Assembly: GCA_964017125.1 (NCBI GenBank)
Contig: OZ024915.1
Coordinates: forward strand, 74,995,365-75,059,364
Reading direction: 5' to 3'
DNA from: Flabesymbios commensalis
Taxonomy: Eukaryota > Annelida > Polychaeta > Terebellida > Flabelligeridae
Length of the DNA stretch: 64,000 bases
Position numbers and translations under genes: made by a program. Positions 12,701 to 27,000 of this stretch are shown here, one piece after another; the first letter of the stretch is position 1; each line of letters opens with the position of its first letter. Below the pieces are notes generated by a model. That model made no database searches. It was not told the origin of the DNA and worked only from the letters and a program-made list of their open reading frames with translations.

Positions 12701-15700
12701 GAAATTATACACAGAGATTGAAAGCTCCACACAAAATCCGTGAACCATAAATAGCATCAAAGAATACTCAAAATGTTGAAAACTTTGTAATTGTCTATGC
12801 GAATTGATTACTAAAAAAATGAAAAAGTGGTTTATATCACACAAATCTCAATTTCTCTTTCAGTTTACATTGGTTTTGTGTTTGAACATGATTATAATCT
12901 AGTGATAAAATACATCTGTTGATCTTTGATATAAAGATCCGTATTATTGATTTATCATCTAGGTATCATGTAGTTTTCTTGTTAACTGTTTACTAAGTTG
13001 ATCTCTAAATGGAATGGCACACGGAATGTTAGTAATATATAAACATCACATTTTAAATTCACTAAATTACAATGTATCACATGAATTCATGCCTGCTTGT
13101 TCTAGATACTGAGAAACAATTCAATTTGCGAGATGTTTATTTTTCTTAATGTAAATACCTTTCTGACATTTTACATCTGCAACTCCAGTTTCAAACAAAT
13201 ACAAAATACTAGATGAAAATACATCAGAACAAGTGACATTAACTCTTAGGTGATTTATAAAGAAAACATGTTTTAACTGGCATCAAACACAGCAGCATAT
13301 TATGCTTTTGTATAAAGACTAAAAAATACACCATTAAAATGAACACAACCAACATCAACATTTTTACAGTCAGTTCTGAACAAGTTAACAAACAACAAGC
13401 CACGTGTATGACAAACTCATGTGACGCTTAGAAAGTTCGAATGATGGATCAGTGATTAAAAGGTAATATTTTTATTTAGGTCTATACCTTTCAAAACATC
13501 AAAAAAATATTTGTAAAAAAAATATTGTTAAATTTGGCAAACCATTAACTCAAGAACGAACCCGAGCTAGCATCTCTTCACAATACAGATCCGTATTATG
13601 ACGACACTGAGATGTGTCACACGTGACAAGTTAATATCAGGAAAACGTCACAGCAATTAACTAGAATGTTCAGACTGTGACATTATGTTCCTTATAATGT
13701 TCCTGTTTGAGCATTACTATAATTACCATAATGCTCACATTATAATTACTTAATGCTCAGACTGGGCATTATAATTATTATAATGTTAATACTAGAACAT
13801 TACAACAATTATAATGACAGACTGACAGCGTTATAATGACTATAATGTTCACAGTAGCATTATAATCACCTATATACAGTCATTAATATACGTTTTTCTT
13901 ATGTACAGTGCAGATCAATATAACGATCAGTAGAGTGGTTGGTATGTACACAATATATGCGGGTCAACGCCCACTGCAAGGCAACTTGGAAAATAGTTCA
14001 TCAATCAGAGAATTGGCCAGAGTCTTTTCTATTAGCCTACAAGCAGTAATATAGTAAGCATCTATATCTAAGTTGAATGCATACCTAGCGGTACGAGAGG
14101 TTCTGTGACGACATAATGAAATCACAGAAATAAGGATATTCCTGGGGTTTTTTTTTAGGAAATAATTCTATATTTAAATAATCAAGAACATTTTAAGTAC
14201 GGTATTTTCTTGTATGTAGCATTTCCTCCCACTTTTATTTGAAGAATTGTTGCTGCCTTTTATTTTTCATCATCGTATAAAACGTATCTGAGGCTAATTG
14301 AAGTACGTCATTTTAATACAGAGGAGATAATTTTGAAGCCGGGTTATCATAGACTACGCAGCCATAAAAAACAAACATCTCAAAAAACTTTAACACTTTT
14401 ACATAACTATTCATTTATAAAATGCTTGATACGTTTTGATACACAATGATCAGCTGTGTTTTTTTCTATTTTAAAAAGCTGAATTTATACAATTGAAATT
14501 TTCATTCACTTAAAAGAATTTGTGCCCCGCTACCGCAGCCCATAATTTTATGTGCAGACAAATTATTTTAAATTGTACAATTTGAATGAAAACATATGTT
14601 ACTTCAGCCAGTCAATATCACATGGGCAATGATCTAATATGCCATTTCTAATTGATTATATCGGTCCTATTATGAGGTGTAAGTCTCACTTCAGTAAGCG
14701 GGACTTACACCTTGTTATAAACCTACAGAGAATGTGAGAAGTATAAAGTGGGTGGTTATCACACATAGATGTAATTAGCTGAGATTCATCATCCACTAGG
14801 TGTGCACAGACAAAGGTGCAAACATTATCACATGGTGTTGTTCAATTTACGACTGACCACATTATGCGACCCTAAAGCGGTTCCAACAAACTTCACACTT
14901 AACCCATGTTGGTACTGTTGGTCAAAGCAGTAAATGTTAGTCACCAATAACGTCATAGCACGAGATATATGAGCTTAATCACCTGCAAGTCCTTATATTA
15001 TATCGGTAAATTCATAAAAGACTGATCCCAGAGGCATGTTTTCGTATTTAATCTTTACAAAGTATACTTGTTGAGTATTTATGTTTATCAGATCATATCT
15101 TCCTCATAATATAAAAAAGCAATACAGCATTAAATATTGTAGACAAAGAGTGAGGTGAAGAAAAAAAAAATAACAATAGTATTGTATTGCACTGCCTAAA
15201 GTGCTCGTTCCCCACCACAATCTAGCCTGATTTGCATGATATATCTGATTAGGTTTTACACCTGGCCAAACTTATTGTTGATGATGCAGCATCAAAACCC
15301 AGTGATACCCTGACATAGGACACTTGGCATTGTTACCAGCCTTTAGAATTGTGCTTATAATATACTATGTCCAAACTATAGGTAGGCCTACATATACATG
15401 GTTTGAATGCCAAAGTTGATGTAGACCAATCTATGGCGAGAATTAGACTTTATCAATCACAGTGTTACATGACCAGTGACACATTTGTCATATCTTAACT
15501 TCCACCAATACAGTATAAAATTGATAAATCATACTTGACATAAAACAATATTTCATTTGCTTCAAAACTATAAAAGAAAACAGTTGTTTTATGGCAGAAC
15601 TTCAATTATATTATAAACATAAGTTAAGGTACTGTGATAACACATACTTCAAGAGTATTGTTCAAGGAACAAAATATTTCCATGAGGCTGGAATATTACA

Positions 15701-18460
15701 ACCAACATATTAAGTTATCAAGTCCAGAAGAAGAACATGGTAATTTTGAAGGCATATTCCTTGGCAACTCGATATGCTAATGCTGTTCGAGTATTATTTC
15801 ACACATCTATATTTCCAAATATTTAACTGATACATAGCCTTAGCACAGACCATTTTAAATGGGTTACATCAGAATGTATCACTCTTATAATATCAACATG
15901 ACAGTCGTTAAACTATGAAACACAAAACTGATAAAAAGCAATGATAGAAATTGAAGCAATAACCTGCATGAAGCGAGGAGGGTCATATCACATTCACAAA
16001 AGATAATAATCACTGATACCACACAACTTATCTAACAGTCAATGTATCCCAGGGATGCAATGTCGGGCCAGCGATGTAGAGATGGGCCAGCATTGAACCG
16101 ACATTGGGTTAATACACACAACTGAGCTAAAAGTAATCGCTATGAAGACAATTTGTGGTCAAATAATAAAATAAGTGATCTAAAAATATCGTCCCCTCCG
16201 ATGTAAAATGCTCGTCGGGTCAGAGGGATCAATATTATTATTCTGTAATCACTGATCTCGCAAACTGTATCATGCAGAGACATAGTTTTGCTACTACTGT
16301 AATAACATCACTATTGTTGACTTCGTTTCTTGTCTGGTGCAGCTTATTATGACATAACAGCGTACACTTGACCAACTAGTCCCACAAGTACACCATATAC
16401 ACCAGCAAACACCAGATATTTTACATATGTCGGTTTAATGCTGAACCTTTTTATTGATGTTGCCCAGCATTGAACCCACCTCGTTTTACTGGATTTTTGT
16501 TGGAGTATATATTCTGATAACTCATGCAGTTATTCAACCATCCTAAATACACCACGGCAATTATGACCACATGCCGAGAAAAACGAAAATGCCCATCTCA
16601 ATATTATACAAGATTGATTGGTTTTGGTCCCTATGAATAATTAAAAAATATAGACGGTGCAAATCCTCAAAAAAAAAAGCAAATTCAACTCAAAAGTTAT
16701 TTTCAGTGTCATCAAACTGGATATTTACTTTATCGAAGAATTGTGTGTGTCAATAAATCCATATCAGCATAAATATGTGGTATGAAATATATTAACAATT
16801 TATAGAATGGACATTTAATTCATTTTGTCTCAGTTTGCTCAATTCTACGCCCTAATTTGATACTCGAAGTCCTCGAGTCAAATCTTTTTACTGAGCTAAT
16901 CATTTCAGGACGAATTCGTGGACGGAAAATGTTGAAAAAAAGTCACGAAAATCATTCATGCATAGAATTCTAAAGAGGTTGCCATCTGCTGGGTGAATAC
17001 ACGAGAAAGCCGGGTAAACCTCAGGTAGCTCGGGGCAGGTATCTATTACATAACATACAGCGATTAACATGCACAGGGCTGATTGAAGGCCAGTCTCACC
17101 AAAGGTAGTGATAGCGATAGTGATATAAGTCATGATAATCCACACTGCATGTATTAGCGTATAACATGAGTGATAATTTAATGCTTCCAGACTATTGCAT
17201 TACTGATACTGGAAGATTACAGTAGCATCTCGTCCTCATGTTGCTCACAGCAGTGTGAAAGATCATGCTCGTGTAATAGTACATTATCACTACAACTATT
17301 ACTATTTTCAGCAAGAAAGGCTCATAACAAATGGTTTGTAACCTTCTGATCATCTCTAGACTCCCTCAGGCATCTTACCTTCTCCTCTTAGTCCTGATAG
17401 GAAGCAGCTCTGCATCCAGTGAAAATAACCCAGCAAACAAACCAAATTAACCAAGCAAGGAAAGACTACAGAAAACTCAAACTTTCAAAGTGCAAAAACG
17501 CATTCAGATTTAATTGTTTTTCAAACATTTTTCTAGCATGAAGATGTGAGAAGATTCAATCTATTGTGAATAAAATGTTCATTGACTGAAAATCTAAAAA
17601 TATTAGGCACTTTGAGAGCCAGAATGAGAGCAGATTCTTTAAAAAATCAAGTCATATTTCTCTTACATTTATGCTATATCTATGATCTTAAAATGCTTAC
17701 CATTAGCTGTTGCAAGTATATTGAGCATTCCCCAAAAAGCACATACTCTAGGCGAATGTATATTATCTGAACCTACGGACACATCGCTTTGTGAAGCTGC
17801 TATAACTACAGATGGCGGAAATCTAATGTGAAATCTCTCTCATGCATGGAAGTGAAATGACACGGTGGATCAGGTGCAAAGAGTGCAGACATACACATTA
17901 TGTGTGGTGATCTAAACTACAATGTGACGAGAGGGTACAATTTGGTGTGTATTGTGTGCCCTGTATTGTACAATGAAGTGAGCAAAATGTGTACCCTGAT
18001 CGCAATGCATAATATAAGGACATCCCAAGAGACGGATATTTATTTTTAATTTCAAGTAACTATATATGCTTTGAATTGTATATTCAAGACTTATATTGTC
18101 AGCAGTGGATGCATTAAAACTTGTATGAATTATCTAAATTCGTTTTAGGATTCAAGAGGATAAAGCGATCAGGTATCAACTGTGATGAGTTAGTCATGCA
18201 TGCATTACTTGTATCTGTATTTCATTTATTTCAGCTTCAGAGGTCTTTTCTATATAAAAAACAATTTTCTTAAATATACATATTTAAAAAAATTGTATAT
18301 ATAGTGTATCAAATTTGGTTTTATAGAAACAAGATGGATACAATATCATGACAATATCAGTGACTCATTATAAAATTCAAATCCTACGAAAATGTGTAAC
18401 ACTGCCTCCTCACTACATCTAAAGCCACAAACACAAGACTTGACTGTAAATAGTCTATTT
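9721..18460. other. AT-rich region downstream of the L1/neuroglian-like gene
   Basis: No exon, RNA gene or transposase recognised in 8.7 kb. 10960-11420 holds two or three diverged copies of a unit with GTAATGGxxxxGCTATCTxGC and ATTAAAGT. Small hairpins lie at 12250-12306 (AAAGCTAGTCCATC) and 14675-14716 (GGTGTAAGTCxxxCTT). A GACG-type palindrome lies near 16040-16110. Some of the part next to 18460 is probably 3' UTR; several minus-strand AATAAA words occur but none stands out. Confidence 0.6.
13680..13880. repeat. Degenerate TATAATGxTC repeats
   Basis: About ten loosely spaced copies of TTATAATG or ATTATAA with AGAC/ACTG spacers. AT-rich, with no coding potential. Confidence 0.65.
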
Positions 18461-18647
18461 TCAGATGTTTGACTCTGTCGGTGGTCGTCTCCTCTTGTCT
18501 GTTGCATACTGACCAATAAATGAGCCGTCCTCGTTAAATTTCCCAGTGTCGATATCACCATACTCCGCCAGACTGACGTCGTCATCACTGTCTAGTTTGA
18601 TGGTACTAGTGAGTGATGCACGGCTTCCTTTCATAGGACCGTCTTCT
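18461..18647 (-). CDS. Last exon: cytoplasmic tail with FIGQY ankyrin-binding motif
   Basis: 187 nt of coding sequence, acceptor TATAATTACAG, stop TGA at 18461-18463. Reads EDGPMKGSRASLTSTIKL, DSDDDVSLAEYGDIDTGK, FNEDGSFIGQYATDKRRR and PPTESNI. SLAEYGDIDTGKFNEDGSFIGQY is diagnostic of the L1 family; in family members tyrosine phosphorylation within FIGQY controls ankyrin binding. No RSLE clathrin-adaptor motif of neuronal vertebrate L1 is seen in the three cytoplasmic segments. The tail ends only 14 residues after FIGQY, much shorter than fly neuroglian. Downstream minus-strand sequence would be 3' UTR; its end is not clear. Confidence 0.97.
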
Positions 18648-19048
18648 CTGTAATTATACACAGATATATTAAATACAGTGATATAACATTCATGGCTCAC
18701 CTTTCGCAGCTGGCTGTGCCTTAACTATATTACAAACCACATTGAATATTATATTTTGTAGGTGTATATTTGAATGTTAGGTTCACATCATACAACATAG
18801 TGCAGCATAATTGATAAGTTGACATGCTATTACAGTGAAGGGCCAACGGAAAGCAATATAAATGGTGACATAACAGACATGAAAATTTACTGCCATCAGT
18901 GCTGGAAGGTTAAACATATCACAGCTGACACTGTTTCCTACTTTTATCAGAGTCAAATACGTCATCTCTCTCGATCTGTATAACCTTATCCATCCATAGC
19001 ATTATCATTTGTTATCGCTACATTGACCTGGTAAACACGGTAACTTAC

Positions 19049-19127
19049 GGTCTCTGGTAGTCATGGAAACCACTATCCGCCAGCTCTTTCTCTGGATCAT
19101 TTCCTTGTGCTCGCTCCTTCTCATCAA
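19049..19127 (-). CDS. Cytoplasmic juxtamembrane exon
   Basis: 79 nt, acceptor GTGAATTGCAG, donor AGACC|GTAAGTTACC. Reads VDEKERAQGNDPEKELAD and SGFHDYQRP. This follows fly neuroglian (VHDRELANGRRDYPEEGGFHEYSQP) nearly residue by residue; GFHDY is the clearest match. It leaves in phase 2 and is completed by A of the last exon. Confidence 0.92.
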
Positions 19128-19578
19128 CTGCAATTCACACAAGTAATTATTTTCAAACATTTTTCATATCTTTTGATTGTAAACCACAACAGGTAAGTGA
19201 CAATCAATTGGAGAGAGCAAAAAACATATATTAACGAAATGATGAGTCAATAATAACATAAAAAACAGCGGCAGATCAATATTTCGTGGTGGCTTGGATA
19301 TGCAAGATCATTGTAATTGTTTTTCTGTGATGAACGGCAGAATTTGTTATTTTCTTTTTTAAATTTCCCGTTCATATGAACACAAAATTAGTACTATTTT
19401 TAAACACGTGTTTAAGCATGCTGATATTACTTTGATATTTTTATAACACTGCAATAATTCTATAGTTGTTACTGTATTTTGTAATCCTGTAATTGAAGAG
19501 CCACATCTTCCAACTAAACAAATGGCAGATAAGGGCAAGAGCTTTCAGGGTGATGAGTTGCATTGTTATGAAACTTAC

Positions 19579-19713
19579 CAGGATATGTGTCTCCTTTGTT
19601 ACGCTGCATACACAGACAGCAGCATAATAAGAGAATGATTAGGAATAGGAGGAGAGCGACCAAGATGAAGATCCACCACAGTCCTCCGACACCGCCCTTA
19701 TTAACGACCGGCC
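19579..19713 (-). CDS. Transmembrane exon
   Basis: 135 nt, acceptor GATTGTTTACAG, donor ATCCTG|GTAAGTTTC. Reads PVVNKGGVGGLWWIFILV, then a ~23-residue hydrophobic run rich in Leu, Ile and Cys, then the stop-transfer CMQRNKGDTYP. RNKGDTYP aligns with the RRNRGGKYDV segment right after the neuroglian membrane span. Phase 1 in and out. In other family members the exon before this one encodes Fn3 repeats; here the nearest upstream recognisable exon is Ig6. Confidence 0.93.
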
Positions 19714-22700
19714 CTGTAAACAATCAATAATTTCATAGCACCCCAATCACCAAAGGACTGAGCTCAGAGGCTAACAAATCCTTAGTATAGTTATGTATCA
19801 CAATATAAGCCTCAAAAGTTCGTCAAAAGGGAGTCAGACCAAAGAGTGAATGCAATTTAAGTCATCTCCAGCATGGTAACATTGTTTGGACACTTCATAT
19901 GGGCATAGGCAGATCACTGAAACATCATAATAGTGTATACACACTGCAGGAGCAAAGCGATTTTAAAAATATGTAATTCAATGCAATAAATGAAATAAAA
20001 AGATGCCAGTTCATGATTTGATGGAATGTAAATATTTCTGACCGGATTTAATGAGATATTGATAAAGGATATTTGATTGACCTTGACATAATTCACATAG
20101 TACTACTAGGCGCCTCTACATACATATATAAACTTTGAAAATTCCACAATGTGGTGATAAAAATACTTCCCCCCCCAAAAAAAAATATATCCCTTAGCAG
20201 TTTCAACTGCTTATGCTGTAATTATAATCTGCCCGATGTTTGGCGTTAGAATCATTACTTTTTAATCTTCGAAAAGGATAACTGGAGACCTTCGGTTAGA
20301 TCTATGATTAGACATTTTTACCATAAAGAATATATTCTTTAGTCTAGTAAACCATATATAAAATTTAGAAAGCCTCACATGTTAAGAGAAAACATAATTT
20401 GGTGGAACCATTTGTGATTTATAGGCCATGGCCATTTAGTTATGATCAGCACCTCAAACGGAAGACAAAACTTGATGATATTCTACCTGAATTATATTGG
20501 TGCAAATAAAATGTTTGTGAAAATACAATGTTTAACAGAACCATGTGTCTGATAAATTCACACAATAATACATATAATTCCACAATCATTATAAGTATCA
20601 GAATGTGTTTATATTTTATCACTATCAGAAATAGTGTATGTAAAGGGTAAATCTACTACAATACTAAGTAATAGTCGAACTTGGCGGCTTCATATTGAGC
20701 CAGACAACTCAACCCTCTCAAGCCTGAACTAACAACCATTGTCATCTTCATCCACTACAAGCTGCGAATTGCGAAAGCCGGGACTGACTAATAATAAATT
20801 TTCAGCAATTATTAAATAAATTGCCTTTGTAAATTATGCAAGATAGTGCTGTGTATGCACGGAAAGATTGTTGGTAACCCTCAAAGAGCCAAGTAATACC
20901 CACTTGAAATAGTGGGTCGCGCTAGCGCGACCCACAACTTCAAGTGGGTAAAAATACTTATATAGATTGAATCATAAGTTGTGCCATATTTCTCATTCAA
21001 ATTTTCTTGAAGGAAGGACAAATGACAAATCTGACAACGGCTATTATGACGCGATTAGCTAGGCTTAACCTTTCAAGCCTGAATTTACAATTGGCATCTT
21101 CATCTAAAAGCACTTAAAGGCGCAATTCTCGACTTATAGTGGATGAAGATGGTTTAAAGTGGGTGGAAAATAAAGAGAATTGCCATGTATTGGTAAAACA
21201 GTTTCATGAAAATGTTCATTCTAAAACCCTTTGTTGTAGGAAAATTTCAGGGATGTAAAATGCATCAAGAGGGCCTAAAGGGTTAAGACGAAGTAAAATG
21301 CATCGTGAGGGCTTAAAGGGTTAAAACAATATCCGATGTAAACCAACAATTGTAGCATAATAAGGTGCACCAAAACACATGGTAAACTATAATCACTTAA
21401 AAATGGCTAGACCAATATGACTACTTCACGCTGTCAAATTCGTGAGAATTACGGATATTATTGTTTGGCAACTCTGCAACAGTCTAAAGTCATTCTATTT
21501 TTACTCCAACAAATCATTTGCACCACTATCAATTAGGCATGTTCTCCCTCAATTGGCTTGTGGGAGGTTAATGTGATGGTAAATTTGATGGGCTTTTATA
21601 TTCACCCCACAAGAGCAGAAAACCAACAAAAATTTTCACTCAATTATACAGATTAATAAAAAAAAGCTGTGTGTATTTGTCAACGTGGATAATATGTTAA
21701 GTGCATTGTTATCTTTGGTATATTACTATTTACAGGATTCTATAGGATCTGTGTTTTACAGATTGAATTTTTTTTTTAATTTTTCAAATTAGCTGTGTTA
21801 AATCGCTCCATCTGTTAGACATATTTACAAATGACGCAAATAATGTCGATGTCAATAAAAGTTATGAAAATGGGACATTCAGGCTTGTTGTTAATTCTTC
21901 CCTTTGTCATACACCAACAAATTAATAATAGACAGTGAGGGGATCGACTTTAAATTCCCGGACTGAAAGAGTGACATTTTTATAATGGCCATAAACCTAT
22001 GACATAAGTATTCAAACGAAGCAGAAATATGTCTTTGGGTTTATATAAACATATTTCAGTGCTTTAAGGGTTAAGATGAGGCATATAAAAAAAAACTTTC
22101 AACCCAAACCTAAGATATCACATATCTAAAACATATAACGATTCAACAACAACAAGAGGTACATCAACATAGCAAAGAGAAGGACACAAAAAAACTAAAT
22201 AAATTAAAGTCACCCAATTCTCTCTAAGCCTTATGAATGGAATTAAGCCACTTCATCTGCTACGCCTCGATAAGGGAGATTTCGATTCCTTCAATTTATA
22301 AGCAATAATATTGTATTTTCCGAGAAGATAACATCAACAGATACTACAACTAACAACCATCCCATAACCCAAACATAAAGATATAGTTTACATCAGCACT
22401 AGATGCACTATAGCAAGGCAGCCCAATTATTCCTCCAATGCTAGCTCCATTACAAGTAGAAATCATCTACATCATCATGTCCATGACTATAGTATCTGTC
22501 ATGATTTTCTGAGAATAGATTGAGACGTGACATAGCTGACTAGTTCTAGAAGCTGTGACAGTGCAAATAGAGATGGATGGTGTATCTGACACAGAATTAT
22601 CAGACAACTAGAAAGAGAAGCTTCTGCCTTAACAAAGCTGCCTAACGTAGAGTTCACCTACCAATTCCCTATCTCAGATTCCCTATATTATCTCAGGCGA

Positions 22701-24983
22701 GAGAACAGACGCTACTTAGTTCACCAACCAATTCCATATCTCAGGCAAGAGAACAGCCGCTACTTATTATATACCTCAAGGAAATCGAAGGATAAGCAAT
22801 ATATCGTCATCAATTTTTTTTAAAATTCATTCCTAAATAAGATTAGAGCAGTTGATGCTCCACTTAGTATTCAGTTTGTCATTTTTGAACTGTTGTTTAA
22901 TCATGAAAATTTTCTAACGTATATCTCCACAGAGGCTGATAAATAGACAAACAATGTTTTACACAAGATGGCTATCTTTTCATATAAAAAGAGTAAAAGT
23001 ATTCACTACCAGGAGGCTGTGTCAGAATTAGACCAACAAGGGAACAATGTCTTTGACGTCAGATTCAAACGTATAAAGACGGTCCCCGCACTAGAAGCAT
23101 TCAAATATTTTTAATGGTCGTTGACCCATAACATAGGTATTGAAATAAAGATTTGACTAAGGCGTGTATGATGATTTTAAAGTGAAAAAAAGGGGCTCCA
23201 TTAAATACCCAAAAATATTTCAAAGTTGTGAAAGATAAATGGGCAACTCAGCATTCATTTATGCAGAAAATCAAACTCTCTGAAAAAAATTCTCCATTAA
23301 CCTGGTATGGTAGTGTAGGCCTATATCATGTTAGCAATATGTTATACATAAAGGTTTAGATACTTTTTTACACTTGGTCGGATGTTCTTTGATGCAATTC
23401 TAGCAGAGTGTCCACAGTAAAGTGGTGGTGGCATCAGAACATATTCAAACTTATTAACTAAATAAAAATATATAACTTAACGGGAAAACTTAAATGATGA
23501 GCATAACAATAACAACTTAGATACTAGTAGTTAACTAAACAGAATCGTCAATATTTAAAACATTCAAAACGCATCCAGAAAGTTTATCTTCATAAGTGGC
23601 TGTGTCATTCGTCAAAATCCACTTTGATTTGATCCTTTCACGCCTTTTGTAAGCTGAAAGTTATGTTCAGCTTGTCATTGAACCAATCCAGGTTTAATGT
23701 TGGACCATCGTCTACGATGCTGGCCCAGCATTGAACCTTAATTGGTTTATATTGGAAACAGGAGATCTTCGAATGCACAAAGTTGTTATTTATTGTATCA
23801 ACTGATAATTGTGTGGATATCGGGGACAATGGATTTTCATGCAAAAAATTGCAAATTAGAAATTCATTATAACCAGAATAAAAATATCACACAAAAGCAA
23901 TTAATTTTTAATTTGGAGCAAATCGAACACAAAATCGAACACAATCAACTGATTTAGGATTGCACTGCAAAGCCTTGTCAGACATATAACATAGCAAGCA
24001 ATTAATAATGTTCTACTTCTTTGCAGAATGATAAACTACTTGGTTTGGTAATTTTGCTAGGTAGGTATAAGAAGACAGCAGGGGCCTTGCTATTTTTGTG
24101 ATAATTAAACCACATTATTATATAGGTTTTAAATCTGGTGCTACCAATGGGAGACAACTGCAGGTTGTAGCACAAACTAGAGGTTAATATTAACTGTTTA
24201 GCTCACCTCAACGATGTTTTATTCGACTCATTATAGACTAGTTATTCCTAAATTGATTTAAATTAATATTGAGCATTCAGCTTCTACGAGTAGCACATCT
24301 CACAGACAGATGTATATCGTGGGTAAGAGGCATGCCCTTGTCACATCTATGTGAATATCACTACATGGAGAGGGATGGCAACGTCACGAGTCTCCAAGAA
24401 TGTATGTGAAATATCACAAATTCACGACGCTGCAAAGACGTATATATTACAGTATTGGGAGTATTTTTATGGAAAATCAGCCTGTGCCCACGGGTACACA
24501 ACACATGTGTACATAAATTGATATCTCAGATGTTAGCTGTTGATGTGTCTACTGTACAGCGATTGTATGATTAAGCCACAGGTAACTGTATCAGATGGAG
24601 ATATTGTATGTACCCAACAAAACACGAGACGTCGATCCAACTTAAAGTTGTGTTTGGTTAATGCTTGGTCAACATTAACTCAACATTAACCAAACACAAC
24701 TTTAAGTGCCTGACATTTACTACTTTGTTGAGTTGGAAAACAAACATTTGCAAATCTTGATGTTCAAACACTCATTTCATTCCCAATAACAGATGAAAAA
24801 ATTACAAATAACAATAGTCGTGTTTTGTGGTGAAAGGGTTTAAATACAGACTGGTACGTCTGATCTTTCTCAGCAAACCGTGCTTGCTAAATTTGGAACC
24901 AATGTATGTGACAGTGTTGCTCAGTATTTTAGGGTGGACCGCAGCTGAACTTTGGTTTTCTGGTTTTTAAGCCAATCACCGAA
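19714..24983 (-). other. Intron before the transmembrane exon, repeat-rich, no Fn3 exon seen
   Basis: I looked on the minus strand for exon-sized open segments with AG/GT borders and Fn3 signatures (W near the start, Y-x-V, late L/Y core) and found none. The recognised content is MITE copies near 20712, 20900, 21065, 21950, 23050, 23690 and 24610. Confidence 0.6.
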
Positions 24984-25590
24984 AGACACGATATGTTCAT
25001 TCTGTATTCCCAGCTGAAACGATAAGTTGATCCTGTATTCACAGTAGAAACGATATGTTGATCGTGTATTCTCAGCAGGCACGATATGTTGATCGTGTAT
25101 TCTCAGCAGGCACGATATGTTGATCGTGTATTCTCAGCAGACACGAAATGTTATTCCTGTATTCTCAGCAGACACGATATGTTAATCCTGTATTCTAAGC
25201 AGGAAGGATATGTTGATCCTGTATTCTAAGCAGACACGATATATTGATCCAGTATTCTAAGCAGACACGATATATTGATCCAGTATTCTAAGCAGACACG
25301 ATATGTTGATTCTGTATTCTAAGCAGATACGATATGTTGATCCAGTATTCTAAGCAGACACGATATATTGATCCAGTATTCTAAGAAGATACGATATGTT
25401 GATCCAGTATTCTAAGCAGACATGATATGGTGATCCTGTATTCTAAGCAGATACGATATTTTGATCCTGTATACTAAGAAGACACGATATGTCCATTCTG
25501 TATTCCCAGAAGACACGATTTGTTGATTCTGTATATTTCCAGCAGACACGATATGTTGATTCTGTATTCTAAGCAGACACGATATTGTTC
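24984..25590. repeat. 31-bp minisatellite in intron
   Basis: About 19 units of ACGATATGTTGATCC, TGTATTCTAAGCAGAC type with single-base variants (GATCGTG, GATTCTG, TCAGCAGG). It sits in the 9.3-kb intron before the transmembrane exon. No exon-derived part is recognised. Confidence 0.93.
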
Positions 25591-26691
25591 ACCCTTTGCC
25601 ATCTAGTCACGACTATACCAACTGTAGTTGTTTTAATTCATTTTACTAGTCGATCAAATCACTGTTATTGGAAAATAAATGTGTTTTAAAACATAGATAT
25701 TGGCAAATGTTTCAAATCCGACTATGAGGAATTTTCACCCACTAACTTGAAGTTGTGAGTCGCGGTAGCGAGACACATGCAAATGTCTCAAATCCGACAA
25801 ATGTGAGGAATTTTCACCCACTAACTTGAAGTTGTCGGTCACGGTAGCGAGACACATCTTCAAGTGGGTGAACATTTAAATTATTTAATTTAGCACTATA
25901 AGGTTAATGCTAGAAGGTGGGTAAGCAAAAAATCTTGGCTGAGTGCCAGAGTCTCGTGCTTGCAGGGGTATGCCTGTGAAATACGTGGTACATATTATAA
26001 CCCTTCAGCTGTCAAGGGGTCAACATCTGGTACAGGCACCTGTGGTTAAAGCCAGGGGTTTCTCTAAGTATTAAAATGTGCAAGATCATGTATACACTTG
26101 GCACTATAGTCATATCGATGAAAAAACTAGCAGCCTTATATCTAAAACTTGAACACTATGATCTGACTAGACTGTCATCATTATTCAATTATCTTAAATC
26201 CAGTTGTATAGACTTTATCTTTCATAAATTAAAGTATACAATCGGGTAGCTGAACAGTCATGGCAGATTATGTAAAAGTACAAAGATATGAGATTTGGCT
26301 TTTGACCCTGTAAGCGTCAATAACGAGTTTAAAATAGTTTCAAATCCTTTTCAGAAGAAATTAAAATAGCCGTTTTGAAGGTCAACTGTGGCCTTGATGA
26401 GCAAGATTTTAAAACCAAAAGCCTTCAATTTCACTATTTTTAACAAATTTGTGTCTCACTTACGCGATCCAGAATTTGAAACGGGTAAAATGTTATTAAC
26501 ATAGTGCTCAAAGGGTCAACATGTTTTATTCATCGATATTTAGACATATGTAATACCGAGATTTTGACTCAATGCTGCTGTAATGTTGGCCCAGCGTCTG
26601 CGACGCTGGGCGAACATTACTGCAGCATTGCGTCTGCGTCTCGATAGATGTGGTAGGTGAACTCCAGGCAGAAGCAAAGCTAGCAGATCGT

Positions 26692-26765
26692 TCCCTTGGA
26701 TATGATAGAGTGTATCTGCCACTTTGTAAATTGGCAGATACACCCTTTCATATCCAAGGGGACGA
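26692..26765. mobile_element. Short hairpin element, copy 1
   Basis: Inverted repeat with CCCTTGGATATGATAG, AGTGTATCTGCCACTTT and complement. An almost identical hairpin is at 57266-57340. Confidence 0.8.
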
Positions 26766-26864
26766 AATGTAGAACAAATGCAAATTAACAATGAGAAAGT
26801 TGAAGCTGTAGACAATAAGTGGCGATTACTGTACCCTCTGTTGGTGTCACAACTGAAAGCAATA

Positions 26865-27000
26865 CACATAAACTAGGTCATGTATACAGTGAAAAATACA
26901 GTGGTGTCTCATCACTAGGTTATGTATACAGTGAAAAATACAGTGACTTCTTATCACTAGGTCATGTATACAGTGAAAAATACAGTGGTGTCTTATCACT
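26865..27000. repeat. 42-bp tandem repeat, three copies
   Basis: Three copies of an AGGTCATGTATACAGTG, AAAAATACAGTG, TATCACT unit. The length is divisible by three, so an open frame of repeated LGHVYSEKYSG appears; there is no other sign of coding. Confidence 0.85.
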
